A stretch of DNA of 64,000 bases, from assembly GCF_900176205.1 (NCBI RefSeq), contig NZ_LT859959.1, forward strand, positions 4,919,001-4,983,000, given 5' to 3'. Shown in pieces: positions 1-7,877 of this stretch; the stretch's first letter is position 1, and every line of letters starts with the position of its first letter. Below the pieces are notes generated by a model. That model worked only from the letters and a program-made list of their open reading frames with translations, was not told the origin of the DNA and did no database searches. Origin of the DNA: Bradyrhizobium sp. ORS 285. Its GTDB lineage: Bacteria > Pseudomonadota > Alphaproteobacteria > Rhizobiales > Xanthobacteraceae. A program made the translations under genes and the position numbers.

Positions 1-2
1 TA

Positions 3-1715
3 TTCACCGAATTCGCCTTCACGCTCGCCGGTGCGGTCACGGTGTCCGCCGTGATCGCGCTGACCTTGTCGCCGATGAACTGCGCCTGGCTGCTGCGCCG
101 AACCGAGCGCGGCGCCACCACCTTGGAGGCACGGCTGGTCCGCACCATCGACCATGTGCTCGAACGTCTCGCCCACGCCTACCGCCGCGGGCTCGAAAGC
201 GTCTTCACCACCAAGCCCGTCGTCGTCGTGTTCGCGCTGCTGCTGCTGGCGATGATCCCCTGGCTCTATGTCAGCTCGACCAGCGAGCTCGCCCCGGACG
301 AGGACCAGGGCATCGTGCTGTCGCTGACCAATTCCGCGCCCTCGGCCACGCTCGAGCAGCGCGAATTCTACGGCCAGCAATTGTTCGGCCTGATCGCGCA
401 GCGCCCCGAGACGCGCACCGTGTTCCAGATCGACACCCCGACGCAGGCGATCGGCGGCTGGGTGCTGAAACCCTGGGATCAGCGCAAGGCGACGACCAAG
501 ACGCTGCAGCCGGAATTCCAGCAGATGCTGAACGGCATCGCCGGCGCCCGCTCGGTCGCCTTCCAGCCCGCACCGCTGCCGGGCAGCAACGGCCTGCCGG
601 TCCAGTTCGTCATCGGCACCACCGGAGCGTTCTCCGAGCTCAACGACGTCTCCCGCGAGTTCATGGCGAAGGCGCTGGCGAGCGGTAAGTTCATCTTCCT
701 CGACACCGACCTGAAGATCGACAAGCCGCAGACCACGGTCGTGTTCGACCGCGACAAGGCCGCCGATCTCGGCCTGAAGATGAGCGATCTCGGCGGCGCG
801 CTCGCGACCATGCTCGGCGGCAACTATCTCGATTATTTCAGCCTGGAGGGCCGGTCCTACAAGGTGATCCCGCAGGTCCGGCAGAACGATCGCCTGACCG
901 ATCATCAGCTGCTCGACTATTCGATCCGGAGCAGCGGCAACACGATGGTGCCGCTCTCAACCGTCGCCCGGCTCGAGCACAAGACCATCCCGGAATCGAT
1001 CAACCACTTCCAGCAGATCAACGCCGCGACGATCTCGGGCGTGGCGATGCCGGGCGTGGCGATGGGCGATGCGCTCGCCAGCCTGAAGGAGCTCGCGACG
1101 TCGCTGCCCTCGGGCTACTCGATCGACTGTGGTGGCGCGTCGCGGCAGCTCGAGCAGGAATCCGGCGGCTTCGTCACCACCTTCGTATTCGCGCTGATCA
1201 TCATCTTCCTGGCGCTCGCCGCCCTCTTCAACAGCTTCGTCGACCCGATCATCATCCTGGTGTCGGTGCCGATGTCGCTCGCCGGCGCCCTGATCTTCAT
1301 CAGCCTCGGCATCGGCGGCGCCAGCATCAACATCTACACCCAGGTCGGCCTCGTCACCCTGATGGGCCTCGTCAGCAAGCACGGCATCCTGATGGTGGAG
1401 GTCGCCAATGAGCTGCGCGAGCACGGCAAGGACCGCACCGAGGCGATCATCGAGGCCGCCACGATCCGATTGCGGCCGATCCTGATGACGACCGCGGCGA
1501 TGGTGCTCGGCGTGATCCCGCTGATCGCGGCCAGCGGCGCCGGCGCGGTGTCGCGCTTCAACATGGGTCTCGTGATCGCCACCGGGCTCGCCATCGGTAC
1601 CCTGTTCACGCTGTTCGTGGTGCCCGTCGCCTATGCCCTGATCGCCCATCGCGGAACGGCGCATGAGGCAGCGGCCCATGGCGGAGACGCCCCGGCCGTG
1701 CCCTCGGAAGCGTAG
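3..1715 (+). CDS. RND multidrug efflux permease, C-terminal part (cut by window edge)
   Basis: This is an inner-membrane RND (HAE1/AcrB-like) proton-driven efflux pump subunit; the reading frame is open from base 3, so the gene starts before the window and only about the last 570 residues are visible. The visible part begins in a transmembrane helix with the family motif TLSPMNCAWLL, continues through the second large periplasmic (porter/docking) domain, and ends with the last helices, including GLVSKHGILMVEVANELR. The GTG at 42 lies inside the conserved helix and is not a start. A full protein would be about 1030 residues. The partner membrane-fusion gene is presumably upstream. A PadR regulator follows after a 105-bp gap with its own promoter, so it may control this pump. 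The substrate cannot be told. Confidence 0.93.
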   Translation, partial: FTEFAFTLAGAVTVSAVIALTLSPMNCAWLLRRTERGATTLEARLVRTIDHVLERLAHAYRRGLESVFTTKPVVVVFALLLLAMIPWLYVSSTSELAPDEDQGIVLSLTNSAPSATLEQREFYGQQLFGLIAQRPETRTVFQIDTPTQAIGGWVLKPWDQRKATTKTLQPEFQQMLNGIAGARSVAFQPAPLPGSNGLPVQFVIGTTGAFSELNDVSREFMAKALASGKFIFLDTDLKIDKPQTTVVFDRDKAADLGLKMSDLGGALATMLGGNYLDYFSLEGRSYKVIPQVRQNDRLTDHQLLDYSIRSSGNTMVPLSTVARLEHKTIPESINHFQQINAATISGVAMPGVAMGDALASLKELATSLPSGYSIDCGGASRQLEQESGGFVTTFVFALIIIFLALAALFNSFVDPIIILVSVPMSLAGALIFISLGIGGASINIYTQVGLVTLMGLVSKHGILMVEVANELREHGKDRTEAIIEAATIRLRPILMTTAAMVLGVIPLIAASGAGAVSRFNMGLVIATGLAIGTLFTLFVVPVAYALIAHRGTAHEAAAHGGDAPAVPSEA

Positions 1716-1763
1716 CAGGATCAACGACTTGAATGGAGATTCGAAAATCAACATCGGCAGCGA

Positions 1764-1804
1764 TTGACAAACGACACTTGTAAACGATATATCGTTCGTA
1801 CGAA
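1764..1804 (+). promoter_or_regulatory. padR promoter with overlapping palindromic operators
   Basis: TTGACA at 1764-1769 followed after 17 bases by ATATAT at 1787-1792 makes a near-consensus sigma-70 promoter. The -10 lies inside a perfect 14-bp palindrome, AACGATATATCGTT (1783-1796). This overlaps a second perfect palindrome, TTCGTACGAA (1795-1804). A repressor bound here would block RNA polymerase, which suggests autoregulation by the PadR protein encoded just downstream. Which protein binds is inference. Confidence 0.7.
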
Positions 1805-1820
1805 ACGGAGATCATATCGT

Positions 1821-2519
1821 ATGAGACATCATCATTGGACATCCGGTCCCTCCCGCTGGGATGAGGACCACCAGCCGCGCGGCTGGGGCCATCGCGAGCG
1901 TCACGGGCGTCACCAGGGGCATCACGGCTTCGACGAGTCCTCCGACGACATCCGCATGGGCGGACGCGGCGGCGGCTTCGGTCCGCGCGGACCAGGCCTG
2001 TTTGAACGTGGCCGCCGCGGCGGCCGTGAGGAATTCGGGCGTGGCGGCGGCGGCCGTGTCTTCGGTCCCGGTGACCTGCGCAGCCTGCTGCTGTGGTTGA
2101 TCGGCGAGAAGCCGCGTCACGGCTATGAGCTGATCAAGGCCGTCGAGCAGCTGGTCGGCGGCGCCTACTCGCCGAGCCCGGGTTCGGTCTACCCGATCCT
2201 CAATCTGCTCGAGGACATGGGCCAGATCGAAGCGGCCGCGTCCGAAGGCGGCAAGAAGCTGTTCGCCATCACCGAGGCCGGCCGTGAGGCGCTGAAGCAG
2301 GACGAGGCCGCGATCGAGGGACTGCTCAGCCGGCTGCGCATCATGGCCCGCACCATGGGCGGCATGCATCCGCCGGAGCAAGTGCTGCAAACCGTTCAGA
2401 CGTTGAAGATGGCGCTGAAGATGCATCGCCCCGGCTGGAGCGAAGCGGAAGGCAAGCGCGTCAGCGACATCCTGATGCGGGCGATCGCCGAGATCCAGGG
2501 CGACGACACGACGACCTGA
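1821..2519 (+). CDS. PadR family transcriptional regulator with Gly/Arg/His-rich N-terminus
   Basis: This is a PadR-type winged-helix regulator of 232 residues. The wHTH spans about residues 85-160 (DLRSLLLWLIGEKPRHGYEL, then SPGSVYPILNLLEDMGQIE), followed by a short C-terminal dimerisation helix. The first 80 residues are unusual, being rich in His, Gly and Arg and probably disordered; they could bind metal or nucleic acid, but that is a guess. The ATG at 1821 is chosen because ACGGAG (1805-1810) precedes it and because an upstream in-frame TTG at 1764 lies within the -35 box. It sits directly behind an RND pump gene, a common arrangement for local repressors of efflux operons. The ligand is unknown. 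Confidence 0.88.
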   Translation: MRHHHWTSGPSRWDEDHQPRGWGHRERHGRHQGHHGFDESSDDIRMGGRGGGFGPRGPGLFERGRRGGREEFGRGGGGRVFGPGDLRSLLLWLIGEKPRHGYELIKAVEQLVGGAYSPSPGSVYPILNLLEDMGQIEAAASEGGKKLFAITEAGREALKQDEAAIEGLLSRLRIMARTMGGMHPPEQVLQTVQTLKMALKMHRPGWSEAEGKRVSDILMRAIAEIQGDDTTT

Positions 2520-2682
2520 TGCTCGAACCGTCCGAAAGGAGCATCGAGCCAATGTTCGTCGAGTTCGACCCAGCGCTCGCGTAGTTCATGACGAAGTTGA
2601 AGTCGAGCGCCAAGGCGGAAGTGGCGCGGGCTTGAGGACGACACGTCTACGCACCTTCGTAGCTGCGCGCTGACGGTGCGCT

Positions 2683-2711
2683 CCCTCTCCCCGTTCTTCA
2701 CGGGGAGAGGG
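2683..2711. repeat. Short REP-like hairpin (CCCTCTCCCC/GGGGAGAGGG)
   Basis: A perfect inverted repeat with 12-bp arms around a short TTCTT-type loop. The same CCCTCTCCCC...GGGGAGAGGG hairpin recurs in this window near 32.35, 34.3, 48.15, 48.48 and 58.52 kb, always between genes. It lies in the 450-bp gap between padR and ligB, which has no convincing gene. Confidence 0.8.
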
Positions 2712-2780
2712 TTGGGGCAGCCGCACGGGTGGTGACGGTCGAAGCAGGGCAACTGACACCAACGTCCCTCGACAGCTTCC

Positions 2781-2912
2781 GCGGTATGGGTCCCGGCGTT
2801 CGCCGGGACGACACCGATAATGTGGTAACGTCCGTGCCAAACCCATCCGTGATGCGGCGCGCGTTCCTAGCCAACAGCTGTCGTCCCGGCCTCGAGCCGG
2901 GACCCATACCGC
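2781..2912. repeat. Inverted-repeat element, GCGGTATGGGTCCCGG type
   Basis: Ends are a perfect 16-bp inverted repeat, GCGGTATGGGTCCCGG at 2781-2796 and its complement at 2897-2912. Each end carries an inner hairpin of the TCCCGG...CCGGGA form. The same family occurs at 28.37-28.51 kb and, as TCCCTGCG variants, at 44.71-44.84 kb. The size and intergenic position resemble REP doublets or small non-autonomous elements. Confidence 0.8.
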
Positions 2913-2973
2913 GTGATGGTTGTTGTCGGAGCGGATGGGAGTCATCGCATCCCAATCAGGATGACGACAGCCC

Positions 2974-3810
2974 CTACGCCGGCTCCAGCACCATCAACCC
3001 CGTCGCCGTGTTCGAGATCGGGATGTGATAGTTCGCATGCTCCTTGCGGACCTTCTCCGGCAACGTCCCGCGCGCGACCATCCAGTTCAGCAGCTCGACG
3101 CCCTGCGTGCCCGACAGCTCGACCAGCTCCGTCGTCGAGTACTTCGTCGCCCAGGCGGGGTCGTCGACCATGCTGGCCATGAACTTCTCGTCGAAATCCT
3201 TGTTGATGAAGCCCGCACGCTCGCCGTCGAGCTGGTGCGACAGGCCGCCGGTGCCCATCACCACGACCCGCTCGTCCTTCGGCCAGGACTCGATCGCGCG
3301 CGCCAAGGCCTGGCCGAGCTTGTAGCAGCGCGCGGCCGAGGGCAGCGGCGCCTGCACGGTGTTGACAACCACGGGCACGACGCGCACCGGCCATTTCTGG
3401 TCCGGCCAGCACAGCGCCATCGGCAGCGTGAAGGCGTGATCGACCACCATCTCCTGGCAGGTGGTAAGGTCGAAATCCTCCTTCACCAGATGCTCGATCA
3501 GATGCCACGACAACTCGCTGTCGCCCTGGAACGGCGCGGTCTGCGGAATGCCCCAGCCCTCGTCGGCATTGCTGTAGCGATCACAGGCGCCGATCGCAAA
3601 GGTCGGCATCTTGTCGAGGAAGAAGTTGAGGCCGTGGTCGTTGTAGACGAGCACGACGACATCCGGCTTCACCTTGGCGAGCCATTCGCGCACATGCGGG
3701 AAGCCGTCGAAGAACGGCTTCCAATACGGATCCTGCTGCAGCCCCTTGGCGATCGCGCCGCCGATGGCCGGAACGTGCGAGGTGGTAATGCTGCCGACGA
3801 TCTTTGCCAT
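2974..3810 (-). CDS. ligB: Protocatechuate 4,5-dioxygenase-type beta subunit (first paralogue)
   Basis: Class III extradiol dioxygenase catalytic subunit of 278 residues. It cleaves a catecholic acid ring such as protocatechuate using non-haem Fe(II). His12 ([12 protein letters not shown]) and the His of VYNDHG near residue 59 correspond to iron ligands of Sphingobium LigB, the Glu of GVELLNWM near residue 240 to the third, and the His of GTGGLSHQLDGERAG to the catalytic base. The ATG at 3810 is chosen because homology begins there. The gene lies 5 bases after its alpha subunit and is clearly diverged from a second LigB at 37.0 kb, so its substrate may differ (gallate or methylgallate are possible). 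Confidence 0.88.
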   Translation of the reverse strand: MAKIVGSITTSHVPAIGGAIAKGLQQDPYWKPFFDGFPHVREWLAKVKPDVVVLVYNDHGLNFFLDKMPTFAIGACDRYSNADEGWGIPQTAPFQGDSELSWHLIEHLVKEDFDLTTCQEMVVDHAFTLPMALCWPDQKWPVRVVPVVVNTVQAPLPSAARCYKLGQALARAIESWPKDERVVVMGTGGLSHQLDGERAGFINKDFDEKFMASMVDDPAWATKYSTTELVELSGTQGVELLNWMVARGTLPEKVRKEHANYHIPISNTATGLMVLEPA

Positions 3811-3815
3811 GATGA

Positions 3816-4169
3816 TTACCCCCGTGCCGCGAGAAGCTTGGCCTTGAACTGCTCTTTGGTCAGTCCGGTCTGCTGCGCGCCGATGTCCTGCATGTCCAGC
3901 CCGAAGATGCCGGCGAATTTGGCGAGGTAATAGGCGTTGCCGCCGGCCTCGATCAGCGCGAGCACGTTGCGGTCCTTGATCGCGGCGCGCTGCTGCGCGT
4001 TGAGGCCGTATTTCGTGCAATAGCCGTCCTCGTCGGCGACGAAGGCCTTGCGGTTGGCGGCATCGTTAAACGAGTAGCACATCTTGTTGAGCGCATAGCC
4101 TTTGCGGGCCTGCTCACCATCGAAGATGGTGGTGCCGGGCACGGGCTGCCGGGCCGATGTGGCGGACAT
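3816..4169 (-). CDS. ligA: Protocatechuate 4,5-dioxygenase-type alpha subunit (first paralogue)
   Basis: Small LigA-family subunit (117 residues) that caps the active site of the catalytic LigB partner. It carries the family pattern PGTTIFDGEQARKGYALNKMC near the N-terminus and the helical segment GGNAYYLAKFAGIFG. A strong ribosome site (GGGGAGG) precedes the ATG at 4169. It is first in a two-gene unit with ligB and is divergent from the LysR gene at 4292; the 122-bp gap between them contains a palindromic regulator site. It is distinct from the 129-residue LigA at 37.9 kb. Confidence 0.88.
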   Translation of the reverse strand: MSATSARQPVPGTTIFDGEQARKGYALNKMCYSFNDAANRKAFVADEDGYCTKYGLNAQQRAAIKDRNVLALIEAGGNAYYLAKFAGIFGLDMQDIGAQQTGLTKEQFKAKLLAARG

Positions 4170-4204
4170 TGAAACCTCCCCTGAAAGCGTTCTGAGCGGC
4201 CAGT

Positions 4205-4218
4205 TTGATCTGGATCAA
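4205..4218. promoter_or_regulatory. FNR/FixK-type box or LysR site between ligA and lysR
   Basis: TTGATCTGGATCAA matches the FNR/FixK consensus TTGAT-N4-ATCAA at every defined base and extends to GTTTGATC-TG-GATCAAAC (4203-4220). Its centre is 80 bases before the LysR start codon and 42 before the ligA start. It also fits the general LysR pattern T-N11-A (4206-4218), so it could be the site of the adjacent LysR protein. The sequence alone cannot decide between these. Confidence 0.6.
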
Positions 4219-4291
4219 ACGCGGGCCGTTCCATGCCGGTCAGTATCGCTGGAACACACGGCCGATAAAGGCCGCCCGCCCGATCTGATCC

Positions 4292-5224
4292 ATGAGCCAA
4301 TTCGATCATTTGGACCTCGACGGCCATCTGCTGCAGCTCTTGCTCGCGGTCATCGAGGAGGGCTCGGTGACGCGCGCCGCGCAGCGGCTCGGCGTCACGC
4401 AGTCGGCCGTCAGCCATCTGCTCGACAAGCTGCGCGCCATCACCGGCGACCCGCTGTTCGTAAAATCAGGCCGCGGAATCGTGCCGACGGCGCATGCGCA
4501 GTTGCTGGCGCTACGCGCCCGCGCGCTGCTCGACGATCTCCGGAGCTTCTCGCATGCCGCCGCGTTCGAACCGGCGAACATCTCCGCACAGGTGACGATC
4601 GCCGCCAACGACCTGCAGCGCGACCTGCTGCTGCCCACTCTGCTCCGCTACGCCCGCGCCCAGGCGCCGGGCCTCAGCCTGCGCGTGATCCCCTCGGGCG
4701 CGCCGACGCCGGAGATGCTGCGCGAGGAGCATTGTCAGCTGATCATCACGCCCCGCCCACCGGAGGGCAGCGACATCCTGCAGAAGCGCCTGTTCGAGGA
4801 CAGCTACCGCGTGTTCTACGATGCCAGCCAGCGCGAGGCGCCGCGGACGCTTGAGGACTATCTCGCAAGCGACCACGTCACGGTCGTCTACGAGCCGCGC
4901 CGCCGGCTCGACATCGACGAGGTCATGGCCGAGCGCGGCATCGTCAGGCGCTTCGTCGCACAGGTGCCGGGCTTCGGCGGCATCGGCCCGTTCCTGCGCG
5001 GCAGCCGCATGATCGCGACGCTGCCGAGCCTGTTGCGCGCCTACATGCTCCGCGGTCTCGCGATCGCGCCCGTTCCGATCCCCTGCCCGGTCATGCCGAT
5101 GTACATGGTCTGGCATCTGCGCCACCACGACGACCCGCTGCATCGCTGGCTGCGGCAGCAGCTCGAGATCGTGGTGGCGCCGAGCCTTGCCGCGGCCGCC
5201 GAGCACATGCCGGCGCTGGTGTAG
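4292..5224 (+). CDS. LysR family transcriptional regulator, divergent from ligAB
   Basis: LysR-type regulator of 310 residues. The N-terminal winged helix (residues 10-65) contains VTRAAQRLGVTQSAVSHLLDKL, and a periplasmic-binding-like effector domain occupies about 95-300. It is encoded head-to-head with ligAB, the usual arrangement for a LysR protein activating the neighbouring catabolic unit with a ring-acid co-inducer. Start at ATG 4292 fits the normal LysR N-terminus (FDHLDLDGHLLQLLLAV); no strong ribosome site is visible. The effector is inferred only from context. Confidence 0.88.
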   Translation: MSQFDHLDLDGHLLQLLLAVIEEGSVTRAAQRLGVTQSAVSHLLDKLRAITGDPLFVKSGRGIVPTAHAQLLALRARALLDDLRSFSHAAAFEPANISAQVTIAANDLQRDLLLPTLLRYARAQAPGLSLRVIPSGAPTPEMLREEHCQLIITPRPPEGSDILQKRLFEDSYRVFYDASQREAPRTLEDYLASDHVTVVYEPRRRLDIDEVMAERGIVRRFVAQVPGFGGIGPFLRGSRMIATLPSLLRAYMLRGLAIAPVPIPCPVMPMYMVWHLRHHDDPLHRWLRQQLEIVVAPSLAAAAEHMPALV

Positions 5225-5231
5225 TCGCGCC

Positions 5232-5618
5232 TCACGCGGGTGTATGACAGACCGCCTCGATATTGTTGCCGTCGGGATCGCGCACGAAGGCGCCGTAATA
5301 GTGCTCGTGATAATGCGGCCGCAATCCCGGCGCGCCGTTGTCACGCCCGCCGGCGGCGATCGCGGCCTGGTAGAACGCATCGACCATGGCGCGATCCTTG
5401 GCGTGGAATGCAACATGGGTCGAGGTCGCGGTGGTTCCGCCAGTGCCGATCCAGAAGTCCGGACGGCCGTCGCCGAAGCCGGCGTGATCACCATGACCGC
5501 CGGTCTGCGCGTCGGTGATCTCCATCATGAGGACATAGCCGAGCGGTGCAAGCGCCACGGTGTAGAACGCCTTGGCGCGGGCGAAGTCGGAGACGGGAAA
5601 GCCGACGTGATCGAGCAT
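5232..5618 (-). CDS. VOC (glyoxalase/bleomycin resistance) family protein
   Basis: Small VOC-fold protein of 128 residues, starting MLDHVGFPVSDFARAKAFYT, the first beta-alpha unit of the fold. A second unit follows with THVAFHAKDRAMVDAFYQAA and DPDGNNIEAVCH near the C-terminus. The His near the N-terminus, the central THVAFHA and the late Glu are candidate metal ligands. Start is set at ATG 5618 because GAGAGGA lies 5 bases upstream and homology begins there. It is convergent with the LysR gene (7-bp gap). VOC proteins range from lyases to resistance proteins, so the reaction is not assigned. Confidence 0.82.
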   Translation of the reverse strand: MLDHVGFPVSDFARAKAFYTVALAPLGYVLMMEITDAQTGGHGDHAGFGDGRPDFWIGTGGTTATSTHVAFHAKDRAMVDAFYQAAIAAGGRDNGAPGLRPHYHEHYYGAFVRDPDGNNIEAVCHTPA

Positions 5619-5686
5619 GATGATCCTCTCTTGTCCGGCGAGACGCGCATGACGAGCGCACACCGCGCTTCATGCACGTCCCACGA

Positions 5687-6988
5687 TCACGTCGCAAGCG
5701 CGCTCGCGCCCGTCCTGGCGAGGATCCTCCGCGCGGTGTCGCGACCGCTCGCCAGCGCGGCCTCCACCGTTCCCATGTCGCGCCCCCGGTACAGCGCCTC
5801 ACCGGAGATCAGCACCGGGCCGTCCCACTGCGACAGCGCGTCCTGCGCCTGATGCGAGGCAAGCGTCGCGTAGGAATAGGCGCCGCGCGCGAACGGATCC
5901 TTGCTCCAGTCGGTCACGTGACTTGCCACCAGCTGCGTCCTGAGAAGCGCCGCCGGCTTCTTGAAAATGCCCGCGAGCGCCGACACGCCGGCCTCGATCA
6001 GCGCGGTCTCGTCGCACGCAGCAAAGGCGCTGGTCGGCGGCCCGGCCAGCCAGCCGGTCAGCACGGCGTGCTCGGCCGGATGCTGCGTCCACCACACCGG
6101 CACCTTGGCCTCGGACAGCACGAACAGCATGTCGGAGAGATCGCGTTCGCTGTCCTCCAGCCACCAGCGGCGCTCGAAACGCAGCAGCAGCTTGATGACA
6201 TTGCCGAAGCCGATGGCCTCGGCCGCGTCCAGCCGTGCACGCATGGCCGGCGGCAGCGCGATGGTCCGCAGCAGCGGCAGCGGCACGGTCAGAACGACGA
6301 GATCGCCGCGGGCGACATCACCGTCGGCACAGCGGACGACGACGCCGCCCTCGGAGCTTTCAACGGCGCTGACTGCGGCTTGAAACCGCATTGTCACGTC
6401 ATACCGCCGGCACTCGGCGACGAGGAAGTCCAGGAGAGCCGCGTAGCCGCCGACGATGCGCGCCTGATCGCCGCGCTCACCGCCCATCCATTCGTCGCGC
6501 AGCGCGAACACGCTCGCACGACCCGGATCGGCGGCGTCATAGCCCTGCACCATCCCGAGCACGGAGCGGCGTAGCGCCGCGAACTCCTCACCTGCGAAAT
6601 GACGGTCGAGCAGCTCGGTGACCGTGATGTCCTGATCGAGTTCTCGGGCCACGCGGTGGAGCAGGCGCATCTGCCGGTCGGCGGGATCGTCCTGGGAGAA
6701 CGCGCCGTTCGTCACATGCCAACGCGCGCCGTCGACCGGCACCGATCGCAGTCCGGCCTCGGCCATCAGTGCATGGGTGACGGGCGCCTCGCCGTGAATG
6801 AATTCGGCGCCGGCGTCGGCGCGATAGCCAAATTCGCTCTCGGGGAGCGAATGGATCCGCCCGCCGCAGCGCTCGCGCGCCTCGAGCAGGGTCACCCTGC
6901 GTCCCGCGCGGGCAAGCTCGCGCGCGGCCATCAGACCGGCAGCCCCGGCCCCGACGATGATGATGTGCTTATGCGCCTTCTCAGCCAT
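5687..6988 (-). CDS. FAD-dependent amine oxidase family protein
   Basis: Flavin-containing amine oxidase family protein of 433 residues. The N-terminus has the dinucleotide-binding motif IIIVGAGAAGLMAARELA followed by the family's GGRIHS signature near residue 45. The C-terminal flavin-contact region reads GPVLISGEALYRGRDMGTVEAALASGRDTA. It lacks a signal peptide and is probably cytoplasmic. Its start overlaps the stop of the RibD-like reductase gene by 8 bases, so the two are co-transcribed and may work together. The substrate (monoamine, polyamine or another CH-NH donor) cannot be told from the sequence. Confidence 0.86.
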   Translation of the reverse strand: MAEKAHKHIIIVGAGAAGLMAARELARAGRRVTLLEARERCGGRIHSLPESEFGYRADAGAEFIHGEAPVTHALMAEAGLRSVPVDGARWHVTNGAFSQDDPADRQMRLLHRVARELDQDITVTELLDRHFAGEEFAALRRSVLGMVQGYDAADPGRASVFALRDEWMGGERGDQARIVGGYAALLDFLVAECRRYDVTMRFQAAVSAVESSEGGVVVRCADGDVARGDLVVLTVPLPLLRTIALPPAMRARLDAAEAIGFGNVIKLLLRFERRWWLEDSERDLSDMLFVLSEAKVPVWWTQHPAEHAVLTGWLAGPPTSAFAACDETALIEAGVSALAGIFKKPAALLRTQLVASHVTDWSKDPFARGAYSYATLASHQAQDALSQWDGPVLISGEALYRGRDMGTVEAALASGRDTARRILARTGASALAT

Positions 6989-7700
6989 GGCTGGCCTGCG
7001 CCGGCAGATCAGCGCCGTTGATGAGCTTGTAGCGCAGCCACAGCGCGCCGCCCTCCAGCGCCGTCGTGCTCTCCAGCGTCATCGCCGTCAGCGGCGCGCG
7101 CTGGTCGGACTCGGCCTCAGAGGAATCGAACACCATCGGCGCGCCCTTCGCGCCATCGATGGCCGGGCACAGCACGAGGTTGAGCTCGTCGATCAGCCCT
7201 GCCCGCAGGAACGTGCCGTTGACGTGGCCGCCGCCCTCGAGCAGCAGGCGCTCCACGCCGAGCTCGCGCGAGAGGATGTCGAGCACGCGCGGCAGATCCA
7301 GCGTGGTCTCACCGGCGAAGATGTAGGACACGCCCTCGCTGCGCAGCCCTGCGAGATGAGCATCCGAGACGGCTTCCGTCAGCACGACGACGATCGGATC
7401 GCCGCCGATGTCGGCGCGCCCCCAGCAGATCTTGCCGTGGCCGTCCAGCACGACGCCATAGACCTTGGCATCGCGCCGGCAGATCCAATTCTCGCGCGGA
7501 AAGCGCTCGGTGGTCGTCGCAGGATACGCCTTGCCCTTGGCGAATTCCTGGCCGGTGACGCGGCCGATCAGCCAGGCATCGCCGCCGAGCTTGTCATGCA
7601 CCTGCTCGAACAGGTCACCCGACCCCTTCGGGCGCCAGCGGCTCGGCCAGGTGCGGCCATCGACGCTGGAAGCCATCAGGCAGATCACGTCCGGTTTCAT
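6981..7700 (-). CDS. RibD C-terminal/dihydrofolate reductase-like protein
   Basis: RibD_C (DHFR-fold) family reductase of 239 residues. It opens with MKPDVICLMASSVDGR, the typical first strand, and carries the family features FAGETTLDLPRVLDILSRELGVERLLLEGGGHVNGTFL (residues 135-172) and a C-terminal LESTTALEGGALWLRYKL. Such proteins reduce pyrimidine or pteridine-like compounds with NADPH. The ATG at 7700 follows a perfect AAGGAGG ribosome site; a longer in-frame extension upstream lacks one. It is the first gene of a pair with the amine oxidase. It is not beside riboflavin genes, so a role in riboflavin synthesis is unlikely. Confidence 0.85.
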   Translation of the reverse strand: MKPDVICLMASSVDGRTWPSRWRPKGSGDLFEQVHDKLGGDAWLIGRVTGQEFAKGKAYPATTTERFPRENWICRRDAKVYGVVLDGHGKICWGRADIGGDPIVVVLTEAVSDAHLAGLRSEGVSYIFAGETTLDLPRVLDILSRELGVERLLLEGGGHVNGTFLRAGLIDELNLVLCPAIDGAKGAPMVFDSSEAESDQRAPLTAMTLESTTALEGGALWLRYKLINGADLPAQASHG

Positions 7701-7877
7701 GCATCCTCCTTGGTGCCGCGGCGGGCTCCCCGAATATGGTTCCCCGGGCGCTGTCGTCAACGAAGCGGCCGCGGTTTCGTTCGAAAGGGGCCATGCCGGC
7801 GTTGCAAGGGTCTTCCAGGCGCGCCCACTGTTTACCTCAAATGTCCTGCGCTAGACTCCGGAGGAATGGAGCAGACC

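Noticed and set aside
6957..7877. In-frame upstream extension of the membrane hydrolase
   Set aside because: It overlaps the RibD-like gene on the other strand and lacks homology; a good ribosome site marks the start at 7878.
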